64,000 nt of DNA from Circinella umbellata (lineage: Eukaryota; Mucoromycota; Mucoromycetes; Mucorales; Lichtheimiaceae), in the NCBI GenBank assembly GCA_025093555.1, contig JAIWNF010000008.1, forward strand, positions 868,001 to 932,000, written 5' to 3'. Positions within the stretch are counted from its first letter, which is position 1; each line of letters starts with the position of its first letter. Below are positions 12,163 through 23,546 of this stretch, piece by piece. A model generated the notes under the pieces. It did not search any database and was not told the DNA's origin. It saw only the letters and a program-made list of their open reading frames with translations. A program made the translations under genes and the position numbers.

Positions 12163-14511
12163 TTAATCATAGACAGCCAATCCTTCGAAACTCTTGTGAT
12201 AAATAGTCCTGACCATTTCATTAAGTGGTGTCTTTTCGCTCTCCTCTTCTTCTTTTTCTTCACTATTCTCGTTAACCACCACGGTATCATCTTTTCCTTC
12301 CACGGTTCCTTCAAAGAAACTCTTCATTAATGCAGCTGAGAAACCAGAAATCATGGTACAGCCCGAAGCATCCTTGTCCACTGGCATAGGAGCACCTTCT
12401 TCAGATGTAGGACAGTCATAAACAGGGCGTGTTTGAGCTAAATTCCACCAGACCAACTCAGGCATCTTGTATCCAGCTTCTTCATATTCACGCTTAATTT
12501 GTTCATAAATGGTTTCCCATTTAGAAATCCCAAATCCTTCATTAAACTCCATATCCGAGAACACGAATAATCGTTTGACCATTTCTTCTTGCTTGAGTTT
12601 ATTTTCTTTAGCAATTGGCAACAACAAATCGAGAAACACTGACAAGAAATTAGTTGAGTAGCCCACGGGTGCAGAAAAGATCTTGCTCACATTTTCGGAT
12701 AATTTGCCACCGACCTCAAGGTTTACCACAGTAGGGTTGTCCGTAAAAGTAATTACTGATCCATTAAACGGAGGAGCAGCCATTTCAGCAAGTACCAATG
12801 ATAATCCAACAGCTGGCCAGATTGGAACTGGATCGCCACCATAATCACCCATCATTGAGCCAGATAAATCGCACACAGCAATAGAGCTTCCCAACGTCTC
12901 ATTACCAGGACCAGCATCTTGCTTAATTGAATCAATTAAGGTTTTCCACTGGGCATTGACTAATTCGGTATCCATGGCATATACTTCCTTTAATGCTTCA
13001 GGAGACATCTTCTTGGCAAGCTTGTCATTACCTCCTACATAGCCGCCATTAGCTCGTTGTGCGCGAATGATCAATTCATGAGGCTGTAAAGTCGCACCAC
13101 TGACTGACTTTTTACCAAGAGCCACATCCTTCAAATAACTCAAAAATTCCTCCTTGGCATGAGTGAAGAAGCGAGTACTGTTGGCTTGCATACATTTGGA
13201 TGGTACATGTGAGAAATCAATCTTGGTCCATTGTCCCGATGACATTTTGCATTCAGTCACATCCAATGCTTGGCGTAATGGAGATATATATGTCTTGCGA
13301 TACAATTCACGAACCTTATTGATATAATGTTCTCGAGGTTCATCCTTATCTTGATAAGTAGTTGGAGGATACAGCAATTCGGCAATAGAAGTAGCCATTA
13401 AAGTGTGCTTGTCATGAGAATGATGAAGAGTAGGTGCCCATTTAGCAGCTAAACTGATACCCTCAGACATGGCATATTTGTTTTTGCTATCAGTCTTGCG
13501 ATTCTTTTCCAACTGTTCCAAGTCAGCCTTCAATTGTGTAGCAAACAGACGAGCAACTGTAAAATGGAGGGCACGATAACATGGATCAGATTTTAATAGT
13601 CGGGTGACACGAACATGGCGCTTTGCTCTTTTTTGTTCCTTATCAATTTGTTGTCTTTCCTTTTGTTCCTTTTGCTTCTTCTCGGTAGCTGCATTACGTT
13701 CCGCACGTTTTTTGGCTTGCTCTTCTTCTGGCAACGTCTTGAGATTCTTGTAAAATTGTCTTGACAAATGACGATGATCTTCATAACCATTCCAAGGGCG
13801 ACGTTTTTGAGGAGGACAATTGAGTGCCTTGAATTTACCCTCGAGATCACCAGTGTTGGTTGGACCATTCAATTCATTACAAACATAAATTTGACAAATG
13901 TTGACAAGATCTTTCCAATAACCATGACTTTTCAAGTGAGTCTTGTTCTTATTATCTTCATCATTGACAGACATAAGTTCCCAGTCTTGATCCTCTTTCT
14001 TGTTATTCTTTTTCTCTTTGTTGACAGAAACCACGTTGGCAGTAAGCTGTTGCAAGTTACGAATTGCCGTTTGAGGATGATGTAACAAGAGCCAACCAAA
14101 GGCTGTATAAAACTTGTCGTTTGCACTTTTTCCACGATGGATAGAGCGTGTATGCCAAATAATATGTAAAGTCATATCAGGATCTTGAGTCCACGCCTTT
14201 TCAAGTAAAGAATGCACCAAATCAGCGTTCCTTGCAACACCAAGCTGATAATACAAGTCTAAACATGTATCTTCAGTAGTCTTCAAAGCGTTTGCATTAT
14301 TAGCAGTCTTCTTCAAGTTGCCGATACGTTGCAAAGCGTTCATAAACTTGTTCTCATTCTTTTCCGGAGCACCTTCCGAAGTAGGCGACGCGATCTTGAG
14401 GTCTTCAAGTGATAAAGGTTTGGATAAAGCAGCAACTTCAGCTTCAAGAGCAGTGGCATCATGCAACGAAGCAAAATAGGGCAAAGAAGCGTTGAAAGTG
14501 TGGAAAGACAT
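12163..14511 (-). CDS. DUF2828 family protein with VWA-like C-terminal domain
   Basis: This is an uninterrupted frame of 782 residues from the ATG at 14511 (MSFHTFNASLPYFASL). A longer frame starts at 14667, but its extra 52 residues are hydrophobic/Phe-rich leader-like translation, and the later ATG follows an AACATC context. The N-terminal two thirds is the helical, TROVE-like DUF2828 region, including a Lys/Arg/Glu-rich coiled stretch around residues 290-330. The C-terminal third has a von Willebrand A-like fold signature with a MIDAS-type motif (AVCDLSGSMMGDYGG) and FSDMEF further on. DUF2828 proteins occur in fungi, plants and large DNA viruses and their function is poorly known; RNA binding is suggested by TROVE similarity only. 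The tail is very acidic. Confidence 0.85.
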   Translation of the reverse strand: MSFHTFNASLPYFASLHDATALEAEVAALSKPLSLEDLKIASPTSEGAPEKNENKFMNALQRIGNLKKTANNANALKTTEDTCLDLYYQLGVARNADLVHSLLEKAWTQDPDMTLHIIWHTRSIHRGKSANDKFYTAFGWLLLHHPQTAIRNLQQLTANVVSVNKEKKNNKKEDQDWELMSVNDEDNKNKTHLKSHGYWKDLVNICQIYVCNELNGPTNTGDLEGKFKALNCPPQKRRPWNGYEDHRHLSRQFYKNLKTLPEEEQAKKRAERNAATEKKQKEQKERQQIDKEQKRAKRHVRVTRLLKSDPCYRALHFTVARLFATQLKADLEQLEKNRKTDSKNKYAMSEGISLAAKWAPTLHHSHDKHTLMATSIAELLYPPTTYQDKDEPREHYINKVRELYRKTYISPLRQALDVTECKMSSGQWTKIDFSHVPSKCMQANSTRFFTHAKEEFLSYLKDVALGKKSVSGATLQPHELIIRAQRANGGYVGGNDKLAKKMSPEALKEVYAMDTELVNAQWKTLIDSIKQDAGPGNETLGSSIAVCDLSGSMMGDYGGDPVPIWPAVGLSLVLAEMAAPPFNGSVITFTDNPTVVNLEVGGKLSENVSKIFSAPVGYSTNFLSVFLDLLLPIAKENKLKQEEMVKRLFVFSDMEFNEGFGISKWETIYEQIKREYEEAGYKMPELVWWNLAQTRPVYDCPTSEEGAPMPVDKDASGCTMISGFSAALMKSFFEGTVEGKDDTVVVNENSEEKEEEESEKTPLNEMVRTIYHKSFEGLAVYD

Positions 14512-15246
14512 GATGTTAGTGCTATTGAATTGAGAAATGAAAAAAAAAGAACCCAAGTGTAAAGAAGAAGAAAAAACAGGGTATGAAAATAAATAAATTG
14601 AAAGCTGCAGTCTATTTATATATGCATGTTGCGGGACTAAGTTTTTAAATGACAGAAAAAATAACAATATGTACTGCGCAACATCATAATTACCATTTAA
14701 GCGAGTTCGTCCTTCTTTTTAACAGTACGAAGGGTGTCGCAGTAATAACTGAGAAGAAGTTGATCAAATGTAAAAAAATCCAGTGTCTTGCATTGTTCTT
14801 TTTCTCTTGTATCCCCTTTATTATCTTCTTTCGGCCCTACTTTTTATTAGCAATAATTCGAAACCGAGAAAAAAAAAGGGTTGGTTGTTTTGTGTGACAT
14901 TCAGTCATATTATGGCTGTGCTGTTTTTTTTCTATAAGAATTTACCCATTTAAGGTTAACTTTGTTTTTGTAATAACCAATTTAACTTTTTCCTTTGACT
15001 ATGCATCATCTTTTCTCTTTTCTTCTCTTTAACTTGCTGATTGTTGTATAGAAATGTATTGATACAAAGCATATACATGTTTTTACGTGTTACTCCTCTT
15101 TGTTACTCCTCTTTGCATGAAAATCTTATTTTACCTCGGAGTAACTCATTAAAACTTTTTGAGATAGATCAAGAAAATACTGACTTGCCAGATAGTTAAA
15201 TACACTACTACATCACACACAATAATCAATTTGAGAAGTTAAAATC
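14512..15246. promoter_or_regulatory. Divergent spacer between DUF2828 gene and seven-TM gene
   Basis: The spacer carries both 5' regions. On the minus strand a TATA-like TATTTATATATG is readable near 14610-14625, about 110 bp upstream of the chosen DUF2828 start. A duplicated TGTTACTCCTCTT occurs at about 15087-15113. No coding frame is convincing. Confidence 0.35.
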
Positions 15247-17353
15247 ATGGTTAGACAAGAAATAGATATAACTTTTTGGGCTTTTTTTTTTGGTTCAGTG
15301 TGTAGAATATCGAGAAGAATGTTGCTGTTTTTTATTTTTCTCTTTTCTTTACCTCCTTCCCACACTTTTACTTAGTTATTTTTCTTATTACTTATATACA
15401 TTATGCTATGTAGTCCAGTGGTAAATAAGAATAAGAATATTTTTTGTTATTTATCGCCTTTTTTTTTTTTTTACTTAATAACAAAATACTGTTAAATTAG
15501 AGAGAAAGATTATTTGAATCCAAATGGTCGAAATGGTTTCTTGCCCTTGCTTTGATGCAAGTCATTGTCACTGTTCCCATTCTTATAGTCACATTGATCA
15601 AAGTAGAAACTAGCACACACGCGAACGGCATAGCATCTCATGTTTTAGGCTCGTCGGACGTCTCCTCCTTTAAGAATTATTTAAGAGATAAAGTTATCCG
15701 TGTTCGAATGGAAAATATATGGTTTATTCTTTATGAAATATGGAAGCTCTGGCTTGTATTTGATGGGGTAAATATGTGATCATTTAAATATGTGTTGTTA
15801 TTATTGCAGAAACAATAATGATGATATTAAATATAATGAAAAACAACAAATAGATATTGCAAGCTAATTCGTTAACTGTAATAGCTTCAGCAGCATTTAC
15901 ATGTTTCTCAGGGGCATTGGGTATAATGGTAAATATTGTTATTATATCAACACACGAATTAATCAATATTATGAAAGAACCATGGATAATCATTTATTTA
16001 ATATATAATTATCTACTATAGCAAATTGTCGAATCGATCAACTGTCTCAATTCGCCTGTTTCCGAGTGTCCTGATTCGCTTCCTCTCAACTTATATTTAC
16101 AAATCGCCATGACATCGGTTGTTTGGCTGATCGCCATACCAACATCTTTTGTGGCATTCATGTTATATAAAGATTATGGATGGAATTTAGTTGAACGTAC
16201 TGGTCCTGATAAAAAACTACAAGGTAATAATCTCATCATAATACTATCGACGAGGAGTTTATTTACTAAATGAAGTTATTTAATATATAGATATGTATTA
16301 TACTGTACAATGCTTCACATTAATGATAAAGATTGATATTTTCTTTGAAGTTTTATTATTGGTATTCTATGCTGTATGTGCCAATCAAGTTAAAGCACTT
16401 TGGATTGCTGCTACAGTATTAACTCTTATTTGTTTGATTACTCTACTTCTGGGAAGAAAAGCAGTAAGCTATTTTTTTTATTTGAAAATAAGAGTGAAGC
16501 AAGTATATAACTAATGGATTATTTGAAATAACTAACTAGATTGCTGAAGAGAAACATTGGATGATGTCTCTGTTCTCATTATTTCAAGGAGGAATTATTT
16601 TTATCAATTTGGGGGTCATGGCAATGGTCACAGACACAAGGGATGCGTGGTATACCTTGTCAATTTATGGTTAGTATGCAATCTCTTTCTATATAGAACT
16701 AACATGTTCTTTTCTTTTTCTGAATTTTATCCATATTTATATGTCATAATATAGGTTGTGCATCAGTTGTGATTGTTGTGGTAAGTTAACATGTCGAATA
16801 AATTATGAGTGTTAATACTCTGTTTTCCGTAACTAAAAAAAGATTGAATAGTTTACGCTAGTCATGGCTGTTCGATGTCAACGCAACTTTGGTCGTGGTT
16901 TACAACCTCATGGTAAGGAAGAAGAAAAAATATAAGTTTATTATTATTACTACTATTAAGGCTAACATATTCAATATAGTGAACTGGTCATTATATCGTA
17001 AGGCATCCAAAACATCGGCGAGTCTTGAAGGAGGTAATAGACACCAACAAGAAAGACATCATCGACATCATCGCCGTAGTGATCGAAGACGACAACGAGA
17101 ACATCATCATACAGTTACAATACCAGCCCCACTTCCACCGCCACATGCTAGCAACAATAGTCATGTCCCAGTATATGAAACTTTACCTGAAAGCAACAAA
17201 ATGACTGAGAATAAATATAACAGCAGTGACAACAAGAACAACGACAACAAGAACGAAGATGAACCTTCTTTGATCAGTACCAGTAGTACAACACGGGTAC
17301 CACCTTCGGTGTTTACCGAATATTATCGTTTGCAGAATCAAGCAAAACGATGA
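15247..17353 (+). CDS. Seven-TM fungal membrane protein with His/Arg-rich tail
   Basis: Well-phased exons are 15501-15767, 15854-15928, 16022-16223, 16291-16463, 16540-16669, 16755-16780, 16852-16912 and 16980-17353. A first exon 15247-15297 (MVRQEIDITFWAFFFGS) with donor GTGTGT is my best guess for the start, giving 452 residues. If it is wrong, translation may begin inside exon 2 at MQVIVTVPIL. About seven hydrophobic segments are distributed over residues 25-340. They include YKDYGWNLVERTGPDKK followed by a span containing FFEVLLLVFYA, a pattern I associate with a broad family of uncharacterised fungal multi-pass proteins. The tail (~125 residues) is hydrophilic with HHRHHRRSDRRR, then N/D/K-rich, and ends FTEYYRLQNQAKR. 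Function is unknown. Confidence 0.75.
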
Positions 17354-17627
17354 GATTATAATAATTGCTAAATGTTCACCACTCTTCTTTCCTGATTCTG
17401 TTTTTTTTTCTACTCAAATTTGTGTACTATATTAACCCTTCTCACTCTTTTACTACAACTCGAAGCAGCAAAAGATTGTACATTTCTTTTTCTTCTCCCT
17501 TTATTTTGTATTTGTTTCTTTATTATTATTTACAAACATCTTATTATTATTATTATTCAACTTAACTATTATTATATTCTCTATTTGTCACTACCCTATT
17601 ACTATTATCATCACTAGTTTTCTACTA

Positions 17628-18340
17628 CTAACTATCATCATTTTGTCGTCGTACATATAGTAAAAACTCATATTCCAATTCACCACATAATTGTGTTCCT
17701 TTGGGTACTTTTTGTTCTACAAAAGCTTCCAATTCTTCGTGACTTGCTTGTACAAACAATGATGTATTGACAGGCGGCATGAATACATCACAAATAATTT
17801 GTTGTTTTGGGTCATGGATACGAGTCAGTAAAATATGAGTACATAAATCCATAGCTTGTTCATAAATTTGTCCACCACCTAATACAAAAACCTTTCCTTG
17901 AGATTCTTCCATTAATGTTTTAGCTTGTTCGATGGCATCATGAATGGATATGGCTAAACTTGTATGTGGAAATGGGTTCATTCTATGTGTATCAAGCATT
18001 AGTTATATATATTAGATGGTAAACCAGTGAAAAATATATAATATATTTACTTGTAAGAAGGATTACGAGAAATAACAATATTGAATCGACGTGGCATTGG
18101 ACCATTCTTCATTGGAATGGATTCCCACGACAATCTCCCCATGACAACAACATTATGCCATGGTCGATCTTTCTTTAATGTTGCTATTGTTGTATTGTTG
18201 TAATATACTTTAGAAGTAATTTGTTCAAGATATTCACTATCTATGGGAATTTTCCATGGCAAGTCTTGTTCTTTACCGATACCCCAAGTGGTAGCAGTAG
18301 CTGCTGCCATCAATACAATTGATGTATCACCAAATGTCAT
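17628..18340 (-). CDS. DFR1: Dihydrofolate reductase
   Basis: Two exons (18340-18051 and 17982-17628), separated by a 68-bp intron in phase 2, give 214 residues. The enzyme reduces dihydrofolate to tetrahydrofolate with NADPH for thymidylate and purine synthesis. The substrate loop WGIGKEQDLPWKIP is followed by the acidic residue expected in the active site (IPIDSEYL). VVVMGRLSWESIP is the NADPH-binding segment, and VFVLGGGQIYEQA is the glycine-rich cofactor motif. The C-terminal strand ends CGELEYEFLLYVRR. Length suits fungal DHFR. The 3' end is convergent with the seven-TM gene at 15247-17353, only ~270 bp away. Confidence 0.95.
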
Positions 18341-18724
18341 GCTTTTGTTTCAGGAACAGAAAGATCCGTGGATTATTATTTTTTTCTCATCTCAGATTAA
18401 AAAAATATGTATGTGGTCTCTTTTTATTATTTTAAAAATGCAATTTATTTATTTACTATTATTTGTTTGTTGTATGGTTCGTGCAAATTGTGGTGTGATT
18501 GTTGTGTATAATATATTGTTAGTGCGTGCAAAAAAAGAAAAGAAAAGTGTAAGGAAAGAGTTGCAAATGAGAAAAAAAAAGTCATGTAAGAGAGTTAAAA
18601 AATGGGGAAGAATCTGATAGTTTATGGAACTTTGAAGGAGAGATAGGTTTTCGAGTGAATGAAGCGGCACTGAAGGGATTGATATATATTTATAGAGAGA
18701 AAGAGAAGAGAAGGGTGTTTTTAA

Positions 18725-20966
18725 TTACATAAAGTTCCATCGACCATCCAATAAACCCTTTGCAGTATCTTCTAAAAGAATTTCTCTACGTTGCTTGACA
18801 TAAACTGATTTATCCAAGACATTCTGTCGTAATTGAGCAATTTTTTCACGTTCTAACGGTTTTTCTAATAATTCTGATAGTTGTTCTGTAGCCATTTCTA
18901 AATCACGTTGGTTATCTTCAAATATAGCAGTTTCATTGCTTTTGGCCAAATAGAAAGCAAAAGCATAAGTCCATTTCAAGGTCATACGACATTGGACGGT
19001 GACATCAACAGCCTTTTTCAAAAATTGTACTTCAATCCATGATAAGTCGCTGGTTTTTTGCATTTCTTCCATTTTCTTTTCTGTTTTGTGATACAAATCT
19101 TGATCTAATCGAGCGGATTGCTCATGGTTTGCATAACGGTTATAATACTAATAATCATAATAATAATTACATTAGAGAAATTGATTATATTTTTGCTTAT
19201 AATATTACACCACTATTATTATTACTAGAATAAACAAAGAAAAAATCATAATTACTTACATGGAGGTATCGTTCTAAGCTTACACGCGATTGAGTTTGAC
19301 TTTCTCGAGCATCAGCACTGCTCCTTTCATCAAATCGGTTACAATTGTACCATGAAGTGCCATGTTCTGACCATGGTCCCATACACACCCAACAAAATTC
19401 ATGACGACACTTTCGGCAAGTCATATGGTTACAACCACCGTTTTTCTCAATAGTGGATTGACAACGTGGACATTCCTTTGTGTGTGCAGAAATCCAATTT
19501 GCTGTTTCGGAATCATCCTCACACTTTTTAAGCCATTTTTTAACAATTGCACAAATTGCAGGCTATATAAATAAAACATATAAATGCATACTGTCAATAA
19601 TTTCTTTAAGGAGATAATTGTAAAAGAAGGAAAAAAGGGGATAATAACCAAAAAAGGCGCAAGTCATCCACCCCCCTTTTTTTTTTCCACTTATTTTTTT
19701 TGCAATCAATAGATTGTTTTTTTACCTGATGATCGGCAACACCACAGCCAAAACAAAATTTATAGCTACATTGGCACTGGACAGTAGGAACAATCGATGT
19801 AAGAGAAGTACTTGGTATATGACATTCGATTGCGTATTCACAATCCGGAGCAGGACACCATCGTAAATAATCATTATCATCCACAAAGGTACGATTCAGT
19901 AAAGTGCGATATTTTTGATTGGTTTGAGAATCTACCAATCGCTGAACAGTTTTTTCATCTACAATGACATTACATTTATCTTGAGGACATTCGATCCGCC
20001 TTGATTCACCTTCCTCTCGGATTTTTTGGCGGAGATAATGTTCATAACAACCTCTGCAGAATCTATGACCACATGCCACACATACAGTTTCCATCTCTGG
20101 ATCATCATCACAACAAATTTCACACATGAATGGTTGTTGTGATAAATCTTTAGCCAATACAGTAATTTTGTTTTGTTGTTGTTGAGATACACCAGCATCT
20201 CTTAAAACTTTTTCAGGTAAATCCATGTATCTTTCAAATAATTTTTCCTTGTTCCATCGAAAATATCGCAATAATGTCGCAGAATCTTCATTGGAAAGAC
20301 CTATGTTATATATTAATAAAGGGGGGGGGGAGAGAGAGAGAGGAGGTTAGTTTTTATCATTATACATATATACAATAATTCAAAATCATCCACAAAAAAA
20401 AACCCCTAAAATGGATCATTTTCTTGAATTATCTTTTTTATTCGTTTCTTACCTAAAATTGTTGATACTTGTTCAATTTCTTTGTCTTGCATACGCATAA
20501 GGTGATCAGTACTTTGTACACTAAATTCAACTTCGTAGGCTTTCATTTGTGGTTTTTCAGAAAATGCTCCATCGAATGCCATGTCATTTTCTACATAGTT
20601 TTCGTCATTATCTAATAAGTTTATTTTTATTTTTCCATTTGTAAACTTCAACGGTACATTTCATATACACACACGTATATATATATATATAATAAATCTC
20701 ATATACAAGAAATTTTAGAAATTACCTGAATCACCTATGGAACTAGCAGATTCTGCAATGTCCAAGTCGCTATCTTCATCCATAGTGTCTTCTGCATCGA
20801 GCTATTAAATTGGGAAGGAAAAAAAAAGAGAGAGAGAACAGATTCCAGTTTGAAGCAAAAGTCTTAGTAAGCAAAAGTATGCTACTACTAATGTTATTAA
20901 TGTATACAATAAAATGTTTCCTATTATTACCATAAAATTATCGTCGAGATCACTATCATAAGCCAT
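18725..20966 (-). CDS. Ariadne-type RING-between-RING E3 ubiquitin ligase
   Basis: Exons on the minus strand are 20966-20931, 20801-20726, about 20646-20453, 20300-19726, 19562-19260 and 19147-18725. The product starts [12 protein letters not shown], has an acidic N-terminus, a UBA-like segment ([20 protein letters not shown]), and then RING1 ([20 protein letters not shown]). The IBR follows ([24 protein letters not shown]), and RING2 has the catalytic Cys in [19 protein letters not shown]. The ariadne domain ([20 protein letters not shown]) closes the protein. Such ligases carry ubiquitin as a thioester on RING2, often downstream of neddylated cullins. The other junctions join in phase. The exon 2-3 junction does not: the only AG before exon 3 gives the wrong frame after the GATTCAG/GTAATT donor. 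That boundary is unresolved. Confidence 0.9.
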
Positions 20967-21829
20967 TTATATTAATTTTATAATAAAGAATAATTAGAGA
21001 AAAAAGTATAGAAAAACGAAAGAGAAAAAGAAAGAAAAGAAAAAGGGGTTTTTTGTATGTTACCACACAGCCATACAGATCGTGGTCACTGCGGATGGCG
21101 GGGTTTCTCGTTACTAAGGAAAGCATCAAGTTTTATGCGCATCATTGTGTTGGAGACACAACTATGGAATTTTTTTTTCTTTTAAAAATTTGTATCGCCC
21201 TTGTTACTGCTCTTGCGTATTATAATTATACATGTCTAGCAAATAGAAATAATTGCTGCGTAGAGTACAGGAACAACATAAAAGTTGAACAAAGTTGGAC
21301 AAGAAGATGATGTATGTCACAAAATACTAAGCCTACATTTGGTTGTTGCTGCGAGACATTACTAAAAAGTGGCACAGTCCACTAAATATTATTCTCATCA
21401 TTATGTGTCATATATATATAAAACAGTTACTTGAATAACAATATTATTTGTTATTATTAATATCTTTATAGTAAAAGAGTAAACAATGAAATTTGTCGTT
21501 GTTCCTGATATAGTTGTTTTGATGGGTTTTTTTCTCATATGACAATACACTATGTTTTTTTATATTATACCAAATTAGTACAAAATGGCGGGTAAATTAA
21601 TATCGTCATGATGCAGCACTATATGCCCATATTTGTTTACTAATTTTAATGTACACTTTTGTAGAGTATTTCTTATAACTTATTACCACAGTAACGCAAT
21701 ACCTATTTATATCTCATATCCTATGGCAACATATATTTAAGCTATAAAGATAGATTTAACTTTGCCGAGAGGAAAAAGAAGGAAAAAATAAAAAAATAAT
21801 ATTATACATATTTCTATACTGTATCTTCT
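20967..21829. other. Intergenic, upstream of ariadne gene
   Basis: AT-rich spacer. The purine-rich AAAGAAAGAAAAG stretch near 21000-21045 is immediately upstream of the ariadne start. The 85-codon plus-strand frame at 21053 has no recognisable motif. No supported gene. Confidence 0.5.
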
Positions 21830-23100
21830 ACACTACCAGGCGCTCGTTCTACTACAAATCCGTTTCCTCGGTTATATTATTGAGCGGAGGAATCAATAGT
21901 AACGTTTTTTAAATAACATAGTCAATGTAATTAAATGGTTCGTTTGTTCTTTGTGCAGGAAATCCTTGTGGTGCAATAAAAGATAACGCCCATCATTATA
22001 TTTAACTATGTTATACTAAAATGTAAAGACATTTGTTGGATAATAAGCGGCTTAAAGCGGTTTCGGGTCTCTCAAAACTGTTTAGATCGTGCTTGACAAA
22101 TTTCTAGTACCTTTTCTTGATCTAACACATCAAATATGACAATAGGAGCAGATATGCATGTATCAGCGTTACCTGCGTATGTTCCACACATGGACCCAGG
22201 AGGTTGCCGATCCATTAACAGTTTACGTGATACAATGGTGAAAAGTGAGTATATTTTTTTTTACCACTACCAAGATTTCTAGTGTAACAACATAATATCC
22301 TATGACACCTTACCTTCGCCACAACTAAACTTTATTAGCAAGCAAAGATATCGATATTTGTTGCATATTTCATCTAAGTCTTACATAGACGTATATATGT
22401 GCTAAAAATGTTGTTGTATAACTATTAATAAATGACATGAATTAGAAGTCATTTATAATAAAAATGTGGAAAAAAAATGTTTATTCTTCGATGGAACTAT
22501 ATAGCTCCACCTTTAACTTGGCAGTGTCTTAATAAATATTACCGCTGTACGTGTCCCTGTTGTTTTATGACAAGTTCAAATCCACATAATGCTCCCTAAG
22601 CACATCACTCCGCATTAGATCATATAGGGTTAATAGCCTTATGGGGACTTCATTGTTAGGCATTTAAAAAAAGAAACCATAAATATTTCACAGTCATTAG
22701 TGGGATATATCCGCACTACAAATGACATTGTCATGGTTATTATTTTAGATATTCTGCCATAAAAAGAGCATTAAAACACAATTACATTTTGATGTTGGGT
22801 TGCACGGGGCGTAAATTTGATGAAAGTTTGAAGCAAGGAAACAAAAGATATATTTTCCCCAATAATGACCCTCACCCGTCATTTATAATATATCTGACTA
22901 GCCTTGACAGCGTCTGAACCGGAGTTCTGAAAGAAAAACATATCCAAAGTGACAGAAGATAGATATGATTTTAATCTTTCTGTTGACTGTTTCATTCATG
23001 AAACGCTACATTAGTTTGACATGAGTACTTCAGTTAGGTGTTCTTGCACAGCTTTAACAGCTATCTTCGTTGAACGACCGTGTCTCTATTGTTTTGCTAA
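21830..23100 (-). pseudogene. Decayed class III (PLP) aminotransferase, GABA-transaminase-like
   Basis: Reading the minus strand from high to low coordinates gives pieces of a class III aminotransferase in the right order but in shifting frames with stops. They are: AVKAVQEHLTEVLMSN then NVAFHE (~23070-23000); STERLKSYLSSVTLDMFFFQ then NSGSDAVKAS (~22985-22893); AVIFIKTLPS-stop-RWSYIVPSK (~22543-22484); GSG, a frame slip in an A-run, then LFTIVSRKLL and MDRQPPGSMCGTYAGNAD (~22290-22160); IFDVLDQEKVLEICQARSKQF ending at a stop at 22072; MMGV then IAPQGFPAQRTNEPFNYIDY (~22005-21920); and LLIPPLNNITEETDL (~21895-21845). The SGS...V, EP-type and GTYAGN landmarks are family hallmarks. At least four frame breaks and several stops show that it is dead. 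A coding-like stretch at about 23160-23250 might be the N-terminus. Confidence 0.8.
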
Positions 23101-23546
23101 AAATAAAAAATGGTAATATTTAAATTCTCTTCGTTTTATTATTTCATATTGTACAATATATATAGAAAGCTTCATTTGTATTGATATCGTTGACACTAGT
23201 TGTCAAATTACCATCGGGCTGTGTAGACAGACGTCCATTTGGCTTTTTAATAATAACAACTTAATACTAAAACTAGTAGCTTTATCCGTACGGGATCCAA
23301 TTTATTGTGTAAGTGAATAAGCCATTGTTATATAAACAAATGAATACTTTTGAGAAGTGAAAATAAAAATAAATATGCAGCCAATTGTGGTCAAAAAATA
23401 AATAATCAGAAATCCCATTCTTTACAAAAAAGGAAATCAGGCGGTCACGCAAGCCAATTGCACGCAAGCCGCCATGATCCTTTTTTAAAGAAAAAAAAAA
23501 TTCGTGTTTTGGAGTGAATCTCAACCTTCAAATAGCATTATCAATA

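Noticed and set aside
13593..14135. Open frames on both strands inside the DUF2828 gene
   Set aside because: Shadow frames of a long uninterrupted conserved coding region.
23282..23524. 80-codon minus-strand frame just upstream of eIF3h
   Set aside because: Lies in the eIF3h 5' region, Phe/His/Tyr-rich, and no homology recognised.
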